NCBI GenBank assembly: GCA_027625915.1
Contig: JANTQA010000047.1
Location: forward strand, 16,244,001-16,308,000
DNA length: 64,000 nucleotides
Direction: 5' to 3'
Source of the DNA: Anaeramoeba flamelloides
Taxonomy: Eukaryota; Metamonada; Anaeramoebidae
Shown here piece by piece: positions 43,452-55,095 of the stretch (position 1 is the stretch's first letter; every line of letters starts with the position of its first letter). The position numbers were made by a program, and so were the translations under genes. The notes beneath the pieces are model-generated. The model saw nothing but the letters and a program-made list of their open reading frames with translations. It did no database searches and was not told the origin of the DNA.

Positions 43452-46400
43452 TTAATTATTTTTTTTTTTGTTTTTTTTTTTTTTTTTTGATGAATGCTGT
43501 ATTTTAAATTTTCTAACATTATCGTCTAACGGCAGAGAATTTATAATAAAAACAAATGGCTCATTATAATCTTCATTTTTTTTAATAAAATCAAAAATCT
43601 TTTTGCATTGTTTTTTAAAAGCTATTATATAGTATAAATGTGCTAATTTAACAAAGGGAATACCTGGGTTGTTTTGTATTGAAAAAACCTTTTCTGAGGT
43701 CTTGATGTCTCTATATTCGTGTATTGTTTTTTTCACAATCAAATTGAATCTTATTACAAAATGTTTTTTCACAATTGCTTCTATGATTTTTTTTTCATCT
43801 TTTTTCAAAGAATTAATTGAATTTTTCGCATTTTTCCTTTTCGGTGGCAAATTTAGATTTCCAATTCGATGCTTTTCAATTCGGGACATCTGAAACAATT
43901 TTGATAAATAATGCAAACCATTTGAAGAATTAATGAAATTTTTATGTAAACTTTCCATATAAGTTTTTAATTCTTTTTTGATTAACAATTGAGCAAACTT
44001 TTGATTTATTGCAACCATTTGATAAAAGGTTTTCCAAGCGATTTTATTTAAGCCAAAGTCATCACTGGAGCATAGCCTTGATAAATTTGAATGAAAATTT
44101 GGATCATTATAAATTAAGTCTTGCACGGAATTTACTTTGACTAAATATCGAATTGAATTTAGCATATCCCTTGCAAATTGCTTTTTTTGATTATTTGCCT
44201 TTTCGATGATCATAAATAATTTCATTATATCTTGCTTGTTGATGTTAATCGCAGAAATATTTGTATTGTTTTTAATCATCTGATTTTCAATTTTATTTGT
44301 TAATATTTGCTGTTCGTTGATACCTATGATTAATTCGAGTTTATATAAGCATTTGATCATATTTAATACATATTTACTAATATAAGGAAAGGACGATGAT
44401 TGATAACGTAAGGTTATTTCAATTCTAGAGATTATTTTTTGATATAAAATTTCTGATAATAAATATGATCCTTTTAAAGAGATCATTTGAATATTTTGTG
44501 GGATTTTTTTATAAATTTTGGTAAAAAAATTCGATGTGATTTTTGTTAAAAAATATGGTTTTTTATCTATTGATTGATTTTTTATTAATTTGAATCTTTT
44601 GTATCCAAAATAAATATCTTCATCATCATAATTTTCAGTTTCATCATCATCATCATCATCGTCGTCATCATCATCGTTGTCGTCGTCATCATCACCATTT
44701 TCAGTTCCATCGTTATCATCGTTGTCATCGTCATTATCATTATTATCATAATAATCATTAGATTCAACGTTTTGGATATTGCCATTGTTATCATTTTTAT
44801 TTTTATTTTTGCTTTTCTGATCAATAATCTTAACATTATCATTATTTTTTTTATTTTTTTTCTTCTTCTTCCTCTTTTTTTTAGAATTCTTCTTCTTATT
44901 GGTTTCTTCAAAAATTTCTTTGATCGAATTTATTTTTTTTTGATCTTTTTCAAATAAATTTGTTAGTTCTTTAAATAAGTCCCCTAAAATGATCGATGGG
45001 TTATGAGTATAAACGGATACAAAGAAATCAACAAAACTAGAATTTAACATTTTTTCCCATAAAGTTTGCGATAATTTTTGAATGTGAGAAAACTTTGATA
45101 TTGTTAAATTCCTAATTTTTTGTACTAAATTCACCGAATTTGATTCTAAAATTTTATTAAATTTTTCATTTTTTATTGAAATAAATTGGTAAAAAATAAA
45201 GAAAAAGTATGTTGATATTTGGCTGTTTGAATGTGACATAAATTGAAATATGTGTTTCTCGATTATTTCTGGATTTTGTTTTAATAAAGTTAATAATTTG
45301 GAACAAATTTTTCTATTTGTTGTATCGATAAATTTTAATACTAATTTTGATTTTTTATTTAAGTTGTCGTTTTCAATAATAGTATCATGCAAAGTATTTA
45401 AATAGTAATATATTTGAATTCTGTGACTAAAATTTAATAATTGAGTATTTTTTAATGAGTACTATATTTTTTTTTTTTTTTTTTTTTTTATTAATTATTG
45501 TATTTAATATTAATAAATAAGAAGAATAAAAAGAATCAGAATCAGAATAATAGGAGGAGGAGAAGAAGAAAAGAAGTAGGGAAATGAGAAGGGGAAGGGA
45601 AGGGGGAAGGGGAAGGAGAAGGAGAAGAAGAAAAAGAATAAAAATAATATAAAAAAAAAGAAATTACTTTTTCAAAAAAATATTCTAATTGTCTTTGAAA
45701 AGGAAAAACTTTATGATTGATTGGATTCTGATTGGTTAAACCAAAAATTAAATAATATAATTCCTTTAACTTTTTGTGATTCAAATAATAAGTCAAAATC
45801 TCTGTACAAATTTTCGAATTAATTACTAAGGAAATTAATAAACTAATTTTGGAATAAATTAATTTGGAATTATATTCCTCAAGCATAAATAAAATTGTTT
45901 TAAAATTTTTTGGATTAATTACACTTAAGAATAAATCAGAATATGTTTCAATATTAGATCCGACATTAGTTTTCAATCTTCTACCAATTTTTGATTTTAA
46001 TAATTTTTGAAAAGAATCATAAAACATTTCAATTTGAATTAATTTTTTAATACTAAAAATTGTGAAATTTGGAAACTTTCTTGATAAATATAATGCTAAT
46101 TTTAATTTCTTAGTATGATAAGTTGGTGGATATTTTTTTGGGTTATACCATGAATATATTGAACAATTCTTATAAGATATTATTTGGTCTTTTAATTCTG
46201 TTTCGTATTCTTTAATCAGATTTTTATTTGTTTTGATTATTTTGAAATCAATTGTATTTCTTAAATCATATTCTGGCACAGGAAACTCAAGTTCTGCATT
46301 TTCAATATTCTTTTTACTATCCATTCGAATTCTTTCAGATTTTTTATCCAATTCAGAAATTAATAATGCTGAAGATGACAAGACCGTCGATTGAGTGGAT

Positions 46401-49400
46401 TTATATTTTTTACCCTATTAAAAATTAGTTTTTGGAAATTTAATTAAAATAGAAAAGAAAAAATTAAAAATTATTAAGAGACATAGATTATAAGTTAGTT
46501 CGCTGATTGGTTTGTCATATATATATACTTAGGATGTAATTTTAATTATTTTCAAATCAAATTAAAGTTCATGTTCTTTAAATGGTTTAAAATAATTAAA
46601 GTTTCATCTCTTGATTCACAAAAAAAAAAAAAATTATTATAGTTGGTAATTTACTTGTTATTTATCAGAAATAAATTATCTTTTTATTTTTTTTTTTTTT
46701 ATTGATGAGGAAGTGTAAATTACACTCGAGTGTGCCCTTTTACTTAAATTCCCTTTCAGGAATTTAAGCGTAAAATCATAGATTCTACGATTATTAATTA
46801 ATAAAAATAATTTTAAGCAGTCTTGACTTTGAATTATTTCATTAAAATTTAATTCTTTTAATTTATTTAAAAATATCAATCTATCTTTTGTAAAGGAAGA
46901 ACACACCATCAAAGTGATCAATATTTTCTATTATCTCTTTATGTTCATATTTTAAACATAAAGGACAAAATTTATTTGAGTTTTTATTTATTATATAGTA
47001 ATATCTATTTAAGCAGTTAGGAAATGTTCTTTAAGCAATTTATTGTTTTTATTTCATAATTAAAAATTTCTAATCAATATGTTAATTGGCTGAATATAAA
47101 AGATTCAAAAAATCTTTTTTTTTTTTTTTTTTTTTTTATTGATGAGGAAATTAGCTTTTTATTATTTTTTTTTTTTCATTTTTTGCCTGGCTAAATTTTC
47201 TTGAATCCCTGAAAAAAAGCCGAAAATACTCGAAAATGGAAAATATTCTGATTTTTTCAAACACATCCTAAATCATAAAGATTGTTGTTTAAATAGTGCA
47301 CGTGCTTTTTCGATTTAATTTTATCATTAAAGGAAAAAAACTGTTAAATGTTCCAAAATCTTGAAAAAAAAAATTATTTCATTATTTTAATGCTCTTGGT
47401 AATTGTTTTTTTAGATAGCTTTATTGGCTTTTAAAAGCATTAAATGTTAACAAATTTAACAAAAAGAATCAGTACAATAATCGCCGGTAACGGGTCTGGA
47501 TTTTTTTTTGTAAAATGAATTGTTTTTAAAAGAATCTAAATTAAATTTTCCTAAAAAAATAAAAAAAAGCCATCAATTGAAAAAATTTTTTGAATCAAAA
47601 TTCCTCAAAAATAGATTGCTAGATTAGATTAACATAATTCAAAAGTGGGCTTTATTTTTTAATTTAAAAAGATATTTTGTAAATTTGACTTTCTCTTTTT
47701 CTTTTTTTTCAAACAAATAAAGAAAATCATAAAAATATTAGATTATTTTGAATGTCTTTTAAAATAATTTGATTTTTTTTATGTTATTGGAAAAAAAATT
47801 TAAAATTTTACCTAAATATTAATAATTAGTAATATTACAGAATAAAAACAAAAACAAACACCAGTCAAAGTTTATTTTCAATTATTTAAGACTTGTTTAA
47901 AAAAAAATGAATATTTTCTATTTTCGAATATTTTCGGCTTTTTTGACAATTCCCCAATTTTCTTTATATTGGGAAGAAGAGTTACAAAGTGAAAAAGATC
48001 AACTGATTATTCGCTAATACCAAGATTCTGAAATACGAAAGTATGAGTAACTTGAAAATAAAAACAAAAAAGCAAAGTCAAAAAATATCAAAGGTTAAAA
48101 GCAAGCAAATGAGATCAAAAAGAAAAAAAAAGAAATGAACAGTAATTACAACTATTAAATAACGAAACCTCACAAATGAAAAATTCATGATAAACTATCA
48201 AACTAAATTAAATTAACCAAAAGCATCTTGGTTGTGATTTTGAGTGTTTTTAATTAAAGATAACATTGGTTGTTTTTTTTTATATTTTTTACCAATTTCT
48301 TCTTATAAACCCTTTTTAAATTTCTTTTTTCGTTTTTTTTTTTCAACTTTTCGATTTTTTGTTTTTGTTCCTTTTTTCTTTTCAATTTTTAGTTTTTGCT
48401 TTTTTAAACATAAAAAAATTTGGGTATGTAATTCCTTTGTGCAATCATGAAATCTATGATTTTACGCTGAAATCACCTTTGAGAAATTTTAGTAAAATGG
48501 CATCTAGAGTGTAATTTACACTTCTTCAATAAGAATAATAAATTTATTTTTTTTTATTGAAATAAAATCTTAAAAGTTTGTTTATAGATTTTTCTTTTGA
48601 TAACATTAAAAAATAAGTGATCTTTGTAATTTAAATACAATGCTTTCGAAATAATTATTTGACGAAATTAAAATCAAATATTCAAATATCAAGTTAAATC
48701 ATGGTGTGATATTAATAATGTTTTTTTTCTAAAAGAATTTTATTAAATTTATTAGGATAATAACGACTGTTCTCGTACTTTAATCCGAATTTCAAAAAAT
48801 TGAAAAGAAAAAAAAATATTGTTTATTAATTATTTTGTGAAAATAATGAATTAATTACCTTAATTACACCATGAAGCTTTCCAAGAAGTAAACATGAATT
48901 TGAGCCATAGTATTTTTGATTAAATTGGATTTTTTTATATAATCTACGAAAGATATAATCTAAATTTTTCTATTTAAAAGGAAAAAAAAAAAGAATTATT
49001 TTTTTCAAAATAATATTATTCATAAAAATATTAATATTATTCATAAACATATTAATATGAGAATTCAAAATTTATATTAGAATTAAAAAATAAATATTAG
49101 AATTCAAAAATAAATGCCAATAATAATGATTAAAAAAACAAAAAAATTACCTTTGTTGTTGAATCAATTTTTTTATTTTTCGTTTTTCTATTTGTTGTGT
49201 TCATAAGTTTTACATTTTTAGAATTAGAATTTTTGTTAATTAATTTGATTTTTTTCTGTTTTTTGAGTTTCATATTTTTGATATGGTATTCTAAAATAGG
49301 TGAATTTGAAGATTCAACTCTCGAATTATTCTTTCTTCTATTTTGTATAGAATTTAAAAAGGAACCATTGTTTGTTTTTTTTTTTTTTTTTTTCCTGTTT

Positions 49401-49769
49401 TGGAAAGGTGAGAATTTTGGTGAATATAAAATTTCTTCCAGTTGATTGTTTTCGAGAAGATAATCATGTGTTTTTGATTTGGTCATGCTTTTACTCTTGT
49501 GATGATGGCGATCATTTATAAAATGGTTGTTTTTTTTATTTTCTAATTTGGATGGAATTAATTTAATTTGCTTTTTTAGTTGTAATGGGTGCATTGGCAC
49601 TGTGGTAATATTTTTTGATACAATTTGTGTCCATCTCCGATAGGCTCGTTCAAATTCTTCAAAAGTTTCGTAATAATCTGGTGATGGTTCCATTGGTACT
49701 AGTGTACTTCCCCATTGTTCTTTTTCAAGTAAAAATTTACTAATATTTTGGTCAAGTTGTTTTTCATTG
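43452..49769 (-). CDS. Large unrecognised helical-repeat protein, at least 4 exons, 5' end not found
   Basis: Exons predicted on the minus strand are 49769-49151, 48969-48859, 46414-45668 and 45461-43452; the last three junctions are all phase 0 with GT-AG borders, giving at least 1161 residues. The N-terminal part has LEKEQWGSTLVPMEPSPDYY and FEEFERAYRRWTQIV, then a Lys/Asn-rich linker. Exon 2 gives LDYIFRRLYKKIQFNQKYYG. Exons 3 and 4 are mostly helical, reminiscent of ARM/HEAT-type repeats (KIRNLTISKFSHIQKLSQTL; LCSSDDFGLNKIAWKTFYQM), with a Lys-rich then Asp-rich block at about 44590-44900 and a basic C-terminus. I do not recognise the family. No start codon lies in the first exon seen (its acceptor is CTTAAG at 49770), so an upstream exon is missing. 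The 2.4 kb intron 48858-46415 holds LINE B fragments and could hide further exons. Confidence 0.7.
45462..45667 (-). other. Intron with a GA-rich (polypurine) tract on the + strand
   Basis: On the + strand 45551-45640 is almost pure purine, including GGGGAAGGGAAGGGGGAAGGGG at 45591-45612 shown here in two overlapping parts: GGGGAAGGGAAGGGGG and GGGGGAAGGGG. It is the most GC-rich piece of the window. On the gene strand it is polypyrimidine upstream of a poly-A patch and the acceptor AATATAG at 45462. Confidence 0.8.
46415..48858. other. Repeat-filled intron of the large helical gene
   Basis: It contains a LINE B 3' fragment on the minus strand (about 46690-47035, with NKFCPLCLK), a very short LINE B 3' tip at 47117-47152, and a plus-strand LINE B 3' end at 48444-48536. 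Poly-T precedes the minus-strand fragments as expected for A-tails. No exon was recognised, though small exons could be missed. Confidence 0.55.
48444..48536 (+). mobile_element. LINE B 3' end fragment
   Basis: ATCTATGATTTTACGCTGAA through GTGTAATTTACACTTCTTC to CAATAA is the complement of the LINE B 3' end at 46690-46790. A similar piece lies at 63315-63410. Confidence 0.7.
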
Positions 49770-50396
49770 CTTAAGAATTTGTTTTTATTTTGTTAATTAA
49801 ATTAAATTTATAAAAATATTTATTTGTTTATTTTTTTATTATTATTATTGAATTTAGTCATTACATTTTGATAAAATAAAAGGTAAGCATTTGAAAATTA
49901 TAAAATTAATTGTTATTAAAATATAATCATTTTAAAAATTTTGTTTTATTTTAGAACTTTATCAAAATTCAAAATATTTTCTTAAAAAAAACTATATTGT
50001 TTTTTCAACTTTGAATTCTGAATATTGCTGGTTCAGCCTTTAAATTTGTCTCGAAATTCAAATTTTTTTCTAAAATTATTGGGTTTATTTACAAAAATAA
50101 GGATAATTGATGTGATAAGATTAACTATTATCCTATTTTATTAATCAGATGTTTATAGGCATTTGAACCAATATGATTTACCTTCAATTACAATATATTA
50201 TAATTTTTGACTTTTCCGTACAAGACCCTAATCACTTAACATCAAGGTAAGATAATTTTGGTTACATATTAAGTCGAAAAACTTATTCAAATTATTTGGA
50301 ATTGAAGTTACAATAGTTTTTTAGTTTTTGAGATTGATTTTCTTTTGTTTTTTTCTTTTCCAATTCTTTTAAATTTTTGGAAATTGAAATCAAAAA
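49770..50396. other. Upstream of the large helical gene, no exon recognised
   Basis: AT-rich. A missing 5' exon of the minus-strand gene may lie here or further right, but I cannot identify it. Confidence 0.3.
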
Positions 50397-50945
50397 AAAA
50401 AATTAAAAATAAACTAAATTCCAAAAATTTGGGCACAGTTTAAACAGTTGAAATAATAACAATACCACACTTTACATTCAAATTGGAAATAATTTTGATT
50501 TTACCAACTATTTCATTTTTTTATCTTTTTTTTTTTGTTTTCATTTCCTTTTTTGAAGTTAAGTAATCTGTTTCCTTAGATCTGGAATTTTTTTTCGATG
50601 GTTGATAGTAGGTTAGTGTTGAGTTTATTAAATAGAAAAATCACATACAATTGGTCGAGGGTATCTTATCATTTGATCGATCAACAATTGTTGGTGAAAT
50701 TTCAACAAATTTACCAATACATTTTTTGTTACGCTCGTTTCATTATTTTGGACAGAACAATTTTTTTTTTTTTTTGTTTTTTTTTTCTTTTATCTGGATG
50801 GAAACGATTTCTTATAAAAACCTTAATAATCTGTGAATTAAATGTGGTTTTATATTACGTTTGGAAAAATATAATAAAATGGGTTTTTTTTTAGCTATTT
50901 TTGATTTTGGATGTTTCCAAATTTTTGGAATGGGGTTTAGTTGAA
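50397..50945. repeat. Dispersed ~550 bp repeat, copy 1
   Basis: It matches 52075-52622 along its length: CAGTTTAAACAGTTG, ATCTTATCATTTGATCGATC, CAAATTTTTGGAATGGGG. Its ends are loosely inverted (AATTCCAAAAATTTGG against CCAAATTTTTGGAAT), suggesting a TIR element. Low-complexity frames inside it are not genes. Confidence 0.7.
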
Positions 50946-50957
50946 TACTCTTTCCAA

Positions 50958-51352
50958 CACGTGTACAAAAATGATTTCTTAATTTTTCCTGTTTTTTGTT
51001 AAAATTGTGGTTTTTTCATTAACCATGATACTTTTTTTGGTATTCCCCCTCAAGATTCAGGAAACTTGTCAATATATTTGATGTTTTAAATATGACAATC
51101 AATTCCATTTAATAAAACGATTGGAGATGTTTGAATTTGAAAAAAAAGTATTTTCGATTTTCTCTTGATGTTTCTACTCCAAATCGCTTTCTTTCTTTTT
51201 TAAATACTACAGAGCGTTGTTAAAAACATCAAATATATTGACAAGTTTCCTGACTCTTGAGGGGGAATACCAAAAAAAGTATCATGGTTAATGAAAAAAC
51301 CACAATTTTAACAAAAAACAGGAAAAATTAAGAAATCATTTTTGTACATGTG
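50958..51352. mobile_element. Foldback element with near-perfect 130 bp arms
   Basis: 50958-51087 pairs with 51222-51352. Matching pieces include TACAAAAATGATTTCTTAAT, GGTATTCCCCCTCAAG and ACTTGTCAATATATTTGATG against their complements, with only a few mismatches. The central loop is about 130 bp. No coding frame. Confidence 0.85.
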
Positions 51353-51692
51353 AAAAACAATAATTAACCATTCTGGAAAAAAGTTGCAGAATCGATTTTA
51401 ATTTTAAAATGGCACATAACGTTCTCATTTTCAAAGATTTTTTTTACATCTATTTTTTCGTTTACTTTGAAACGAAAAACCAAATCCAAAAATTAGATTG
51501 ATTATTTGAATTCAAATAGGATTCAAATCAACACAATTAAACCAAAATTTAAGAATTGTTCAATTTACCAAAATTTGAGATTTTAAATTTAAAACCTTGG
51601 CAAAATTGAATTTTTTATGTTTTTTTTTTTTTTTTTGCTAATATGAATTTTCTATTCTTGTGAAATTGCGTTAAAGATTTTAACAATAGGTA

Positions 51693-51873
51693 TTAAGGGA
51701 CTAGTCTCTATTATTTTTTTTTTTTGACCAATTTCAAAATAAGGATTCCTTATCTAGAAATAAGTCTAATATTGAAAATAAACAGGGTCTTTCAAATCTA
51801 AGTAATTGGCAAAAAATTTTCTCAATCTCTATTAAATTTAGGTAAAAAAATTTAATAGAGACTAGTCCCTTAA
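51693..51873. mobile_element. TTAA-flanked MITE, copy A (best preserved)
   Basis: Left end TTAAGGGACTAGTCTCTATT and right end AATAGAGACTAGTCCCTTAA are perfect inverted repeats of 20 nt. Its right TTAA is shared with the left end of the next element. Confidence 0.92.
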
Positions 51874-53244
51874 GGGAGTAGCTACACCATAAGGCATGAT
51901 AAAAATTTGAGAGAGATGAGATAAGAACATTTTATTTTAGTGGCGCGTGATCGTAGATTCTCTAAAAATTTTTTTAAAAAAATTATTTGATATTTTTTTT
52001 TAGTAATGTTCAACAATTAAAAAAAAGAGATTATTGATAAAATAGTTTTTTTTTTTTTTTATTTTTTTATTAAAATAAACTTAATTCCATTAATTTGGGT
52101 ACAGTTTAAACAGTTGGAAAAATAACAATAACATGATTTACATCCAATTGGAAATTAATTTTAATTCAACAAACTATTTCATTTTTTGTCTTTTTTGTTT
52201 TTGTTTTCATTTTCTATTTCTGAAGTTACTTAATCGGTTTAGTTAGATCTGAAAATTTTTTATAAATGGTTGATAGATGGTTACATTTGAGTTTCTTAAA
52301 TAGAAAAATCTACATACAACCGGTGCATGCTATCTTATCATTTGATCGATCAACCATTGTTGGTGTAATTTTAACAAATCTACCAATATATTTTTTGTTC
52401 AAACTCTTTCATTTCAGCTCGTTTCCTTATTTTGACACATTTGTTTTGATTTTTTGTTTTATATTGTTTTCTTATATTTGGATGAAAATGATTACTTAAA
52501 AAACCATTAATACTATGTTACTTAAATGTGGTTTTATATTAAGTTTGGAAAAATATCATAAATTGAGTTTTTGTTTCCCTATTTTTGATTTTAGATGTGT
52601 CCAAATTTTTGGAATGGGGTTTAATTTTTTTTTTGGGGGGGATGATAATTTCAGATTCTTAGAATAAAACTTATAGCTATTCTGTGGTTTAAACTTTGAT
52701 AACATATAATCATATTCACTTCTCATATTCCACTAAACCCAACGATTTAAAACCCTAACAAGTAGTAATTTGACTTAATTATTCTTTTTTTGGAATCTTC
52801 TAGCTATTTAAGTCCCATTTATGTTTCCTTTTATGATTCTCTCAATTGTAATATTGTTGTTCTTTTTAAACAAAATCCATTAATCCCAAATGCCACTAAT
52901 AAAAAAATATTTCTAATTGCTTTATGTTGTCAGGATTAAAAAAATCTCAAAAATGATGAAAAAATAAAAAATGAAAAAATTAAATGCCACAATAGAATGT
53001 TGAGAGAAGGATAAAAGATAAGTCATTCAACACTCAAAACACTATTTTAAGTAATTCAACTCAAGATTCTATTGTGGCAATTTCTTTGAGACTTTGAAAA
53101 AAAAATTTAAAAAATTAAATGAATGAAGTACTTTAAATAATAAAAATCGATGAGGTACAACCAGAGTAAAAAATGTTATTTTCTGATCCTCTTCAGAATT
53201 GCAAAAAAGTGAAAAATTTTTCTTTACCGTGGCTACTCCCTTAA
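51870..53244. mobile_element. TIR element with TTAAGGGAGTAGC ends
   Basis: TTAAGGGAGTAGCTACACC at the left pairs with GTGGCTACTCCCTTAA at the right. It contains the second copy of the 550 bp repeat (52075-52622) and a small inverted repeat at 52984-53085 (TGCCACAATAGAAT against ATTCTATTGTGGCA). The terminal GGGA and TTAA resemble the MITE family next to it, but the ends differ after the seventh base. No protein is encoded. Confidence 0.65.
52075..52622. repeat. Dispersed ~550 bp repeat, copy 2
   Basis: Direct repeat of 50397-50945, about 1.7 kb downstream in the same orientation, with moderate divergence. Confidence 0.7.
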
Positions 53245-53430
53245 TCCAGTTTGTGGGATTTCATTTTCATAATATCTTGATTGATCTCGAAAAAAATAAG
53301 TAGAAAAATATTCCTTTATATTAAAGTTTGACAACTAAAATCCGATTTGTCCATTTTTTTTTCCGAACAACAATTGTTCCAGGAATGCCAACACCAAAAA
53401 AGTTTGTAAAAAAATAAAAAAGGAAAATGT

Positions 53431-55095
53431 TTACTTCTCGTTTGGATCTTTTGACAAATATTTATATAAAGCAGTTTCTTGGTAAGAAGAAAGAAAATAG
53501 GACTCATCAGGCTCAAATTGTGGTTGTGTTCCCCAAGAATTGTCTTGATTAAAAGAAGATTCTTTTGTGATATTACCTTTTGAAGTCTCACGTGTAGCGT
53601 TCAGTTTTGTCTTTGTTTCTTCTTGGTTTTGTTGTTGGTTAGTTTTTTTCTCTTTTGTTAGTTTTTGAATTTCTTGATCTTCATTTCCAGAAAGTGAGAC
53701 AGAATTCCCTTCTTCAATTTCCCCACTGATTAAATCCCATTCGGTTGTTTCAGAAGTCGCCAAATCCTCATCCTTAAATTTTTTTTTTTTTTTTTTTTTG
53801 TTGTTGTTGTTGATGATTATTTTTCATTTGATTTAAATACTGGCGAAGACTTGGAAGGTGGCGAAAAAAAAAAAAAAAAAAACAAGAGAAAGAGATGGAT
53901 TTTTTCTTACGTTAAGTGTTTGTTGAGTTGGTAGATTATAATAGGATCCAATAATATCAGGTAAACGAAGATATCCAAGTAATTTTTGGATCTTGTCGCC
54001 CCATTCTAACGCATCTTTTTCAAACTAATGAGAGTATTAATATATAAAAAGAAAAGTAAAATAATTATGTTTGGTTGAGGACTTTGGAGCAAAATTTCTT
54101 TTTTTTTTTTCAGCAACTGTCAATTGAAAAATAAATCGAATAAAATTTTCTTTCAACTTTCCAAAAAAATATTTATTAACGATCAAATACAAAATTTCAA
54201 CTCTTTAAGATTTTAAATCTTGTTTGTGTTGTAAGTTTCACCTTTTAGAGTCAATGACTTTAGTGGTTTTTTGAAATTTTTCTGCAAAGTTAAAGGAAAA
54301 TTTTGATTGGTTAATTTTGAAATTAACAGGACTTTAGTCTTGTTATAAAAAACTGTTTTCAAAATTTGATTTTCTGTGAATTAGTATTTAACTCGGACAA
54401 TCAAACCAAATAAATAAAATAAAGTTAAAGAAAAAACTTTTTGATTTACTTGTTCATAATTTGTTGAGGTTATAGGATCTGGAAAGTTAGGAAGTTCGTT
54501 GATGTCTACTGATGCGAATTCCTCAAGATCATTTTTTTTTTTTTGTTTCTGGGTGTTTGCTTCTTCCTCTTCGGTTTGGTCAGAATATTTAAGTTTTTCA
54601 TTTATTGGTAAATAATATTTGTCATAAACTTCTCCTTTTGAGCCAAGATAAAATGGGAACTGAACAGTTTGAGAAAGTTCTCTTGGGCTTGGTGGAACTT
54701 CTTGTGTTATGATTGGTGGTCCAAGATAAGTTCCATCTTTTAGGATGTGTTTGTTTTTTTTTTTTTTTTTTTTTTATTTTTTTTTGATAAAAGATAGGTG
54801 TTTGAAAAGAGAAAGAGAAAAGTTTGAAAAAGTGGTGGTGGTGAAAACTAGAAAAAAAATTTTTTTGGCTTGTTGATAAAAAAGATTTTCCTTTCAAGGG
54901 TTTATTACTTATCCCAAAGTATTCTTTAAATTTTGTTTTTTTTTTTCTTGGTGACTTATTTGGGGTTTTGGTTGGGGTTTTTCTCAAAAACGTTTGGTTG
55001 AGGATTGGATCTTTTTTGCTAATTGTTCCTTGAACTTTGTTTTTTATTCTTAATCTACTTTTTTTTTTTTTTTTTTTGTTTATTTTTTTGCTCAT
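53431..55095 (-). CDS. Unrecognised 329-residue protein, 4 exons
   Basis: Predicted exons 55095-54849, 54736-54450, 54024-53911 and 53772-53431 sum to 990 nt with consistent phases and a TAA stop. The N-terminus is very basic (MSKKINKKKKKKSRLRIKNK) with TPTKTPNKSPRKKK, a nuclear-localisation-like stretch. The middle has TYLGPPIITQEVPPSPRELS and VQFPFYLGSKGEVYDKYYLP. Exon 3 codes an amphipathic segment (WGDKIQKLLGYLRLPDIIG). The C-terminal exon is acidic and polar, ending YQETALYKYLSKDPNEK. I do not recognise a family. The consistent splice phases and ordinary composition argue that it is a real gene. Introns are short (about 110-425 nt). Confidence 0.7.

Noticed and set aside
49197-49445. Hydrophobic plus-strand frame
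   Set aside because: It is the antisense of the Lys/Asn-rich exon of the large helical gene.
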